Shown here: positions 7,522 to 12,294 of the stretch, in pieces
How the letters are laid out: each line of letters opens with the position of its first letter
Numbering within the stretch: position 1 is the stretch's first letter
Source: CAYWTX01 sp964461295
Lineage (GTDB): Bacteria > Planctomycetota > Phycisphaerae > SM23-33
Assembly (NCBI GenBank): GCA_964461295.1
Contig: CAYWTX010000708.1
Location: 1-12,294 of the forward strand
Length of the DNA stretch: 12,294 bases
Reading direction: 5' to 3'
The notes under the pieces: model-generated
Database searches by the model: none
Seen by the model: the letters and a program-made list of their open reading frames with translations, nothing else
What the model was told of the DNA's origin: nothing
Made by a program: the position numbers and the translations under genes

Positions 7522-7917
7522 CTAGTCCAATCGCATGCGCGGGAATACCTTGTCGTGGAGCGCCAGGGCCGTGGTGAAGACCTGATCGTACGTATAGCCG
7601 ATGGCTGTCATGTTGTACGAGTAGGTGTCGTAAATCTCCTGGGTCGTGAGACGTTGCGCATAGCATTGGTTGAGGGTTTCCACGTAACCGGCGAACCGTC
7701 CCCTGTTTCCTCCGCTCACCAGGCCTTTCAGGCTCAACCCTATCGCCTTGACGCCGATACCGGGCAGATTGGTCGGTGGGACGAAATCAGTCCAGGAGAA
7801 CACCCCTTTGCCCATTTTGGAGTAGTTGTCACAGAACGTGTCCCATTGCCCTTGTGTCCACCTGTTTGGTTTGCCGCCGAACAAGGCATCCTGTATTCCC
7901 TGTACGATTCCACCCAT
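7522..7917 (-). CDS. Hypothetical protein, low-GC orphan
   Basis: I do not recognise this 131-residue protein. Its sequence looks genuine: mixed composition with Trp, Tyr and Cys, no low-complexity runs, 'WTQGQWDTFCDNYSKMGKG' at 20-38, and a helical second half (about 74-131) with 'GYTYDQVFTTALALHDKVFP' (107-126). The start is supported by AAAGGGAAG ending about six bases before the ATG at 7917. No transmembrane helix or signal peptide is evident; residues 1-15 are Gly-rich and mildly hydrophobic. A hand count over 7561-7917 gives roughly 56% G+C, clearly below neighbouring genes, which hints at later acquisition. It lies downstream of dgt on the same strand, separated by 268 bases with strong dyads, so it is probably transcribed on its own. 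Confidence 0.65.
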   Translation of the reverse strand: MGGIVQGIQDALFGGKPNRWTQGQWDTFCDNYSKMGKGVFSWTDFVPPTNLPGIGVKAIGLSLKGLVSGGNRGRFAGYVETLNQCYAQRLTTQEIYDTYSYNMTAIGYTYDQVFTTALALHDKVFPRMRLD

Positions 7918-7956
7918 GGCACGCTTCCCTTTGGACCGGGGTCTGGCACATCCGCC

Positions 7957-7979
7957 GGGCCCGCGACCATCGCGGGCCC
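7957..7979. repeat. Perfect 10-bp hairpin between dgt and the orphan gene
   Basis: GGGCCCGCGA (7957-7966), a CCA loop and TCGCGGGCCC (7970-7979) form a fully paired, very GC-rich stem. It lies 39 bases upstream of the orphan's ATG on the - strand. No T-run follows in either direction. It could stop read-through from dgt, fold in the leader of the orphan mRNA, or be a palindromic operator. The word GGGCCCGCGA recurs without its partner arm at about 8126-8135. Confidence 0.65.
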
Positions 7980-8095
7980 CTGTTCCGTCATTCTATGTCG
8001 CTGCATCCATTCTCCGCAAGACCATCCCGACTCCGGAGCTTCGGGTTCCGCCTTCCGGGAGGGCCGGGCGCGGCAGGCCGGGAGAGGGGCAACGT

Positions 8096-8182
8096 GAGGG
8101 CGGCACGCGAGAGCCCCGCTTCGTCGGGCCCGCGATTGGCGTGCAGGCACGCGCGGCGCGAGGCCGCCTCTCGCCCGCCCTC
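8096..8182 (-). terminator. Long-range dyad immediately after dgt
   Basis: Three bases past the dgt stop begins an arm, 8168-8182, which pairs with 8096-8113: GAGGGCGG and GCGAGAG match perfectly, with a three-base bulge at 8104-8106, giving 15 pairs. Inside lies a second perfect hairpin, GCGTGC-AG-GCACGC (8139-8152). The nested structure sits where a dgt terminator would be. It is larger than an ordinary terminator and lacks a T-run, so a structured RNA or repeat element is also possible. Confidence 0.4.
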
Positions 8183-8185
8183 TCC

Positions 8186-9340
8186 TCACGCCCCGCGGAT
8201 GCGGCGGTGCTCCGTGCGGCAGAAGCGGTCGGTCATCCCGGCCACGTAGTCGCACACCACGCGGTGAAGGCCGTCGGCGTCCGTGCGGCGCAGGTAGCGC
8301 TCCGGCAGCAGCGAGGGGCGGTCCACGTACGCCGCGAACAGCTCGCCGATGAGGCGCTTGCCCTCGCGGTCGCGGACCAGGTTCTCCCCGCTCAGATACA
8401 CCGTCTCCAGCAGGAACTGCTGCGCCTCGCGCACGGCCGAGGCCGTCGCTGGGGAGAAACACACGCAGCGGCGCCCGGCGGCGCGGGCGTCCTGAGGCGA
8501 ACGAATGCCCATCGCGTCGATGTTCGCGGCGGTCGTCGCGAGCATGTCGTCCATCATGGCCGCCAGCACCGCCTTGCACGCGCGGATCCGCTTGTGGTGC
8601 CAGCTTGCCTCGGGGGCGTCGGCCTCGGCCGTCGCCCATGCCTGACGCCACAGCGACAGGGGCGCGAGCTGCTCGGCCTTCAGCGTGCCCTCGCTGAGCG
8701 AGTCGTCCAGGTCGGCCGAGGTGTAGGCGATCTCGTCGGCGAGGTCGACGATCTGGCCTTCCAGCGGCGCGGGTTCGTTGGGGTCGAACTCGTCGCTGAC
8801 GGGCGTGTCGAACCGCGTGCGGTGCTTGGCCAGGCACTCGCGCACGGCCCGCGTGAGGTTCAGCCCGCGGAACGCCGGGTACGGATGCTCCAGGTAATCC
8901 ACCACGCGCAGCGATTGGCGGTTGTGCTCGAATCCGCCGTGCCCGGCCATCAGGTCGTTCAACGCCTCCTCCCCGCCGTGCCCGAAGGGCGGATGGCCCA
9001 GGTCGTGCGCGAGGGCGGCCGCCTCGACCAGGTCCTCGTTGAGCCCCAGCGCCCGCCCGCCGGCGCGGGCGATCTGGGCCACCTCCAGCGTGTGCGTCAA
9101 CCGCGTGCGGTAGTGATCGTGGTCGTGCGGCACGTAGACCTGCGTCTTGAAGTCCAGCCGCCGGAAGGCGGTGCAGTGCACGATGCGGTCGCGGTCGCGC
9201 TGAAGCGCGGTGCGGTACGCGTGCGCGGGCTCGGGGTACTTGCGGTCGCCGGCCGCCGCGTCGCCGACCGCCCACGGCGCAAGCGTGCGCGGCGCGGGAT
9301 GGCGGAGCCAGTGGGATGCGGAGGGTTCATCAGTTCTCAT
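8186..9340 (-). CDS. dgt: Deoxyguanosinetriphosphate triphosphohydrolase-like protein (HD domain)
   Basis: Cytoplasmic dNTPase that splits dNTPs into nucleoside and triphosphate, controlling the dNTP pool. From the ATG at 9340 it has 384 residues, normal for the shorter dgt class. Motifs: KYPEPAHAYRTALQRDRDRI (34-53), the FRRLDFKTQV segment (59-68), RTRLTHTLEVAQIAR (78-92) with H83, the HD pair H112-D113 in AHDLGHPPFGHGGE (111-124), and ADEIAY (201-206) with the distal metal-ligand Asp D202. After this, many relatives read T-H-D-L-D-D, whereas here it is S-A-D-L-D-D (208-213), a change worth noting. A start at 9382 is also open, but it would translate part of an intergenic palindrome; 9340 matches the family N-terminus. 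No good Shine-Dalgarno is seen for either. Confidence 0.92.
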   Translation of the reverse strand: MRTDEPSASHWLRHPAPRTLAPWAVGDAAAGDRKYPEPAHAYRTALQRDRDRIVHCTAFRRLDFKTQVYVPHDHDHYRTRLTHTLEVAQIARAGGRALGLNEDLVEAAALAHDLGHPPFGHGGEEALNDLMAGHGGFEHNRQSLRVVDYLEHPYPAFRGLNLTRAVRECLAKHRTRFDTPVSDEFDPNEPAPLEGQIVDLADEIAYTSADLDDSLSEGTLKAEQLAPLSLWRQAWATAEADAPEASWHHKRIRACKAVLAAMMDDMLATTAANIDAMGIRSPQDARAAGRRCVCFSPATASAVREAQQFLLETVYLSGENLVRDREGKRLIGELFAAYVDRPSLLPERYLRRTDADGLHRVVCDYVAGMTDRFCRTEHRRIRGA

Positions 9341-9371
9341 AGCGGCACCCGTACGGAAACGGGAATACCCA

Positions 9372-9479
9372 ATATCCAACACTCAACTCCCAACGCCCAA
9401 GGCGGAGACAAGACTCGCACAATGTTCGATCCCCGGCTCCGACTTGGACATTGGGCGTTGGGAGTTGGCTATTGGACAT
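9372..9479. repeat. Large palindromic repeat between the HIT gene and dgt
   Basis: Arms 9372-9400 and 9451-9479 pair over 29 positions with three mismatches and one G-T pair. The inner 17 bases, CAACTCCCAACGCCCAA (9384-9400) against 9451-9467, are perfect. The 50-base loop has its own CGGAG/CTCCG pairing (9403-9407 with 9437-9441). The arms are built from CCAAC-like words and have a composition unlike the flanking genes. Sequences of this style recur many times in some planctomycete-type genomes (recalled, not searched here). It starts 7 bases past the HIT stop and may end that transcript. Confidence 0.75.
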
Positions 9480-9486
9480 CTTCTTC

Positions 9487-10020
9487 TCATTTCGGCAGCC
9501 CCATCGCCGCCCCCGCATCCAGCATCTGCCGGCGCAGCTTCGCCAGCGCCGCGGGAATCACCCGCACGTCGCCCGTGACGGCCATGAAGTTCGTGTCCCC
9601 GCTCCAGCGCGGGACGACGTGAACGTGCAGGTGCCCGGGCAGGCCCGCCCCGGCGCACCGACCGACGTTGATGCCCACGTTGAATCCCTCGGCGTGGAGG
9701 GCCTTGGCCAGCACCGTTTGCACGTCGCGAACCATGCCCACCAGTTCCAGCGTGGCCGCGTCGTCCAGATCGGCCAGGTCGGGCACGTGCTCCAGCGGGG
9801 CCATCAGCGTGTGCCCGCCGGTGTAGGGGAAGCGGTTGAGAATGGCCAGCACCGCCCGCCCGCGCCACAGGACGTGGTTTTCCGCGTCGTCGGCGGGGTT
9901 GTCCCGCGCGCGGCACAGGAAGCAGCCGTCGCCGGGGCCCGACAGCGACTCGATGTACTCCATCCGCCACGGCGACCAGAGGTTGGTCTTGAACTCCGCG
10001 CTGCGCGCCTGCTCGTCCAT
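9487..10020 (-). CDS. HIT-family nucleotide hydrolase/phosphorylase
   Basis: Histidine-triad protein of 177 residues from the ATG at 10020. It has the N-terminal LWSPWRMEYI block (14-23), C33-x-x-C36 which with a downstream His (such as H78) probably binds zinc, NRFPYTGGHTLMAP (62-75), FNVGINVGRCAGAGLPGH (113-130), and the catalytic triad motif H130-L-H132-V-H134-V-V. This layout matches the bacterial group related to mycobacterial Ap4A phosphorylase, so a diadenosine polyphosphate or nucleotide-phosphoramidate substrate is likely. The exact substrate cannot be read from sequence. The frame stays open to an ATG at 10128, but those 36 extra residues look like a hicA remnant. A good promoter ends six bases before 10020, which supports the shorter form and suggests a leaderless mRNA. 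Confidence 0.9.
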   Translation of the reverse strand: MDEQARSAEFKTNLWSPWRMEYIESLSGPGDGCFLCRARDNPADDAENHVLWRGRAVLAILNRFPYTGGHTLMAPLEHVPDLADLDDAATLELVGMVRDVQTVLAKALHAEGFNVGINVGRCAGAGLPGHLHVHVVPRWSGDTNFMAVTGDVRVIPAALAKLRRQMLDAGAAMGLPK

Positions 10021-10026
10021 GCCCGG

Positions 10027-10055
10027 ATGATAGTCCCCGACACAACGGGAAGCAA
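10027..10055 (-). promoter_or_regulatory. Sigma-70-type promoter for a leaderless HIT transcript
   Basis: On the - strand, TTGCTT (10055-10050), a 17-base spacer and TATCAT (10032-10027) give the standard layout, with four of six and five of six consensus bases. The HIT ATG begins seven bases after the -10 box, so transcription would start at or next to the A of the start codon. The lack of a Shine-Dalgarno before 10020 agrees with this. It lies inside the hicA-like stub. Confidence 0.55.
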
Positions 10056-10065
10056 CCGAGGACGG

Positions 10066-10128
10066 CGCCCGGCGCCCCAGCAGGGCCAACATCTCCCTTG
10101 CCGTCAGCGAGCGGTGACGAACCGTCAT
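10066..10128 (-). pseudogene. Possible hicA remnant (N-terminal stub)
   Basis: The ATG at 10128 overlaps the hicB stop as ATGA, the usual junction of hicB-hicA pairs. The first 20 residues, with the core SLTAREMLALLGRR, resemble the start of HicA toxins (x-L-T-x-R-E-V-x-x-x-L). The following G-F and the catalytic G-S-H with its His are absent. The frame instead runs through the HIT promoter into the HIT gene. A GGCGC/GCGCC hairpin (10064-10076) marks where the resemblance stops. Best read as a toxin gene cut after about 20 codons. The match is short, so chance similarity is possible. Confidence 0.4.
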
Positions 10129-10346
10129 GCCGCCACCCGGACCCTCGGCGATCCCACTTCTTCCAGAATCGGTTCGTCGCCGGCTAGCCGGTCCTCGATG
10201 TGCAGGCGAATGGCATCCTCAATCAACTCCCGCGCTTCCTCTTCGGTCTCGCCTTCGGTGTAGCATCCCTGCAAGGCAGGGCAGATCGCCAGGAATCTCC
10301 CGTCCGCGTCCTTCTCGATAGCGATGGTGAACTCGTACTGTTTCAT
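10125..10346 (-). CDS. hicB: HicB-like antitoxin domain protein
   Basis: Small protein of 73 residues with the HicB/UPF0150 fold: YEFTIAIEKDADGRFLAICP (4-23), the conserved A-L-Q-G-C-Y-T-E-G-E-T segment (24-34), and a helix EEEARELIEDAIRLHIEDRL (35-54). It ends in a short beta strand (RVRVAA) with no C-terminal DNA-binding domain, as in short HicB antitoxins. HicB normally blocks the mRNA-cleaving toxin HicA. Here no intact hicA is visible on either side, only a possible stub overlapping its stop by four bases. It begins seven bases after the stop of the AsmA-like gene with no clear ribosome site, so coupled translation from that transcript is plausible. Confidence 0.88.
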   Translation of the reverse strand: MKQYEFTIAIEKDADGRFLAICPALQGCYTEGETEEEARELIEDAIRLHIEDRLAGDEPILEEVGSPRVRVAA

Positions 10347-10353
10347 GCTGTCA

Positions 10354-12294
10354 CTATCGCCATGTCCCTAAGCCGCCGGAAGCAGAATCCTGCTTCCCGC
10401 TCTTCTTCCCGCCCTCCAGCCACATGCGGTAGACGATGCTGTTCTTCAGGAAGATCGTGAACAGCGTTTCGTTGGGGTAGGGGTAGCTCACGTGTTCGTC
10501 GCTCATCTCGCCCCCCTCGATGCGGGCCTGGAAATTCAGCAGCGGAACTCGCCCCTGTTTGAACCTATGGTTCCACTCGGGCGTCTGCGGACTGCCCAGC
10601 AGGATCAGCCCGATCTGGTAGCGCCCGATGCTGTTGGCGTCGGTCGTGCCTTCCATGAACAAGTCGTAGTCCTTGCCGTCGAACACCATGTCGTTGGCCG
10701 TCGAGCCGTCGGCGCGGTGCTTGGCAAACGCGTTCATCTTCCGGTAGTGGTACTTCGTCAGGCTCAGACCGGGGAAGATCTTCGCCATCCACTCGGGGGC
10801 CGAACGCCCCTGCGTCACGCCCTCGACGGCCACGCTCCGCGACTCGCCCTCGGCGCGCAGCGGATATCGGGAGTCGATCGCCGCCGCCAGACAGCGCGAC
10901 AGCGGGGCCGACGCGCGCAGGCGCCGCGAGAAATGCCCCTCCACCGTGTTGCCCGGGAAAAACTTCGCCAACTGCGGGTGGAAGTTCTCCTCGGCCAGAA
11001 CCTCGTCCAGGTCCGCCTCGATCGACACGTTGGGGTCGGCCTCGCCCAGAGCGAAGCGGTAGCGGTCGTGCTTGCCCCCGCCGTTGAGCCCGCCGCGGTA
11101 CTCGACGGCCACACGCCCCTCGGCCGCCTCGGCCGACAACTCCAACTGCCGCACCTCGTAGTAGCACCGCACGGTCTTGTCCCACGACCGCAGCAGGCCG
11201 ACGCTCACGCGCCCCGAAAGCTCGGCCCCCGCCAGGCAGCGCCGGAGCAGCTCGGCCGCACGCTTGCCGGCCGCGGCGACCTCGACCGTTCTGGCGGCCG
11301 AAAGCCTGTAGTACGGCACGTTCGGCTCGTTGGGCTCCGGCCCGGCGAGCCAGTCGCCCAGGTCCTTGTCGTCCAGCCGCTCGGCGAGGAAGTGGAACGT
11401 CCCCTTGGGCTTGCCGGCCAGGCCGGCCACGTCGGCGATGAGCCAGCCGTGATTGTCGCCGGCGCGGAATTCCAGGCAGTCGGTGCGGAAAGTGCTGACG
11501 GCGACGGCGGGGGATTGCGGCACGGGGGTCTGGCCCGTGATGTTCCGGTCGCTTCCGGCGATTGCCAAGCCGGGACGGCCCCGCGACGGGCGGGCCAGAC
11601 GCCCGTGCCACCCGTTGGCGTCCACTCGCCCGTTCACGAACACCCGCCTGCCGTTGTAGTCGAAGCTCAGCTTCCCGAGATCCGCACTGGCGCAGCCCAG
11701 CGCCAGGCCGTCGGCGTCGGCGAGTTCGGCCTCGAGGGAAACCTTGCCTTGGGGCTTGTACTGCGCCAGTCCGGGCATCAGCGTCGGCAGCGACTCGGCG
11801 CGAGCGAATGTCGCGCCGGCTCGACCGGTGAAACCGGCGATCGCGCCATCGCGGATCGCGCCCCGCCCGGCGGCGGTCAGTTCGGCGTCGCCAACGCGCA
11901 GACCGAAGTTCTCCACCTCAACCTTGATCGCATGGCTCCCATCCGGGCCCCACCGAACTGCTGCCGCATCTTCGACGAGTATCTTCGCGTCCACCGTCGC
12001 CGCGACGCCGGCGGGCTTGGTCACGCGGCGGAACTGGGCGGGCCAGTCCGGCGGCAGGGCGTTGGCGTCCAGCGCGTTGGCGATGGCGATCTCCTTGCCG
12101 TCCACCCGCACCCGCACGCGCAGGTCCCGCCCATGCGCGGTGACGTTGGCGTCCAGCGTCGCTCGTCCCTCGATGCCGTGCCGCTTGGCGACCGCGTCCA
12201 GTTCGGGCAGCGCCGCCCGCAGGGCGTCGTCCAGCATTACAGCGCCCTGCACGTTCAGGCGCATCGAACCGGCGGAGAGATCGTCGGACGCTCC
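10354..12294 (-). CDS. AsmA/YhdP-like large envelope protein, 3' part only
   Basis: The reading frame is open to the window edge, so the gene starts beyond it; 646 codons are visible and the first internal Met is at 12264. The protein is beta-rich with repeated short strands and Gly turns (for example VENFGLRVGDAELTAAGRGA, counted 117-136 from that Met), as in AsmA/TamB/YhdP-type proteins that span the periplasm and help move lipids or outer-membrane components. The end block (about 557-625) includes GRYQIGLILLGSPQTPEW and 'NETLFTIFLKNSIVYRMW', resembling the C-terminal region of AsmA-like proteins in planctomycetes. Residues about 219-249 are encoded by a palindromic repeat and look foreign to the fold. 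Assignment to this superfamily is by overall character, not a diagnostic motif. hicB follows closely. Confidence 0.6.
   Translation of the reverse strand, partial: GASDDLSAGSMRLNVQGAVMLDDALRAALPELDAVAKRHGIEGRATLDANVTAHGRDLRVRVRVDGKEIAIANALDANALPPDWPAQFRRVTKPAGVAATVDAKILVEDAAAVRWGPDGSHAIKVEVENFGLRVGDAELTAAGRGAIRDGAIAGFTGRAGATFARAESLPTLMPGLAQYKPQGKVSLEAELADADGLALGCASADLGKLSFDYNGRRVFVNGRVDANGWHGRLARPSRGRPGLAIAGSDRNITGQTPVPQSPAVAVSTFRTDCLEFRAGDNHGWLIADVAGLAGKPKGTFHFLAERLDDKDLGDWLAGPEPNEPNVPYYRLSAARTVEVAAAGKRAAELLRRCLAGAELSGRVSVGLLRSWDKTVRCYYEVRQLELSAEAAEGRVAVEYRGGLNGGGKHDRYRFALGEADPNVSIEADLDEVLAEENFHPQLAKFFPGNTVEGHFSRRLRASAPLSRCLAAAIDSRYPLRAEGESRSVAVEGVTQGRSAPEWMAKIFPGLSLTKYHYRKMNAFAKHRADGSTANDMVFDGKDYDLFMEGTTDANSIGRYQIGLILLGSPQTPEWNHRFKQGRVPLLNFQARIEGGEMSDEHVSYPYPNETLFTIFLKNSIVYRMWLEGGKKSGKQDSASGGLGTWR
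11519..11609. repeat. Palindromic repeat inserted in frame in the AsmA-like gene
   Basis: The arms GGCACGGGGGTCTGGCCCG (11519-11537) and CGGGCCAGACGCCCGTGCC (11591-11609) are inverted copies with one mismatch in 19. They enclose a 53-base loop. In the gene they are read as WHGRLARPS and TGQTPVPQ, which does not resemble the surrounding beta-rich sequence. The arm word is one I associate with repeats dispersed in planctomycete-type genomes. The frame is kept through it. Confidence 0.75.

Noticed and set aside
9341..9382. Upstream dgt start giving 14 extra residues
   Set aside because: Those residues are translated from the edge of the palindromic repeat, and the family N-terminus aligns with the ATG at 9340.
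7826..9622. 598-codon + strand frame across dgt and its flanks
   Set aside because: It is antisense to dgt with its HD motifs and its ends fall in repeats; composition is shadow-like.
1..12294. CRISPR array, tRNA or rRNA genes
   Set aside because: No regularly spaced repeats, and I did not recognise any cloverleaf or rRNA core sequence on either strand by eye; a covariance-model scan would be decisive.

Overview
The window is high-GC bacterial DNA, about two thirds G+C in most genes. It carries ordinary chromosomal housekeeping genes, one secreted two-haem protein and several palindromic repeat elements. A planctomycete or a close relative is the best guess. The reasons are the secreted beta-propeller/cytochrome protein resembling the hydrazine synthase alpha subunit, a large AsmA-like envelope protein, a HIT protein of the LWxPWRMEYI type, and repeats of the CCAACTCCCAACGCCCAA and GGCACGGGCGTCTGGCCCG kinds that I associate with this group. 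There is no rRNA gene or other decisive marker, so this is inference.

Layout. Positions 1-295 hold no convincing gene. On the + strand come a 412-residue protein with a C-terminal pRiA4b ORF-3-like domain (296-1534) and recO (1566-2315). Facing them on the - strand is a two-gene unit: a membrane diadenylate cyclase (cdaA type, 3421-4266) followed after one base by a YbbR-domain protein (2367-3419). A 313-base divergent spacer separates it from a + strand gene (4580-7243) for an exported 887-residue protein with a propeller region, an HzsA-like middle domain and two CXXCH haem sites.

From 7244 on, every gene is on the - strand. Read in the direction of transcription (right to left) they are: the 3' part of an AsmA-like envelope gene (10354 to the window edge), a small hicB (10125-10346) with what looks like a hicA stub overlapping it, a HIT-family gene (9487-10020), dgt (8186-9340) and an unrecognised low-GC 131-codon gene (7522-7917). 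The spacers here contain strong dyads, and an 11-G run lies at 7325-7335.

How the genes work together. cdaA and its YbbR partner form a c-di-AMP synthesis and control unit. recO serves recombinational repair; Dgt and the HIT protein act in nucleotide metabolism. These look like neighbours rather than one pathway. The observations most worth following are the altered DGA motif (DMG) in the cyclase, the hicB gene with an apparent truncated hicA, a promoter that would give the HIT gene a leaderless mRNA, a palindromic repeat carried in frame inside the AsmA-like gene, and the low-GC orphan flanked by dyads. I see no complete new multi-gene system.
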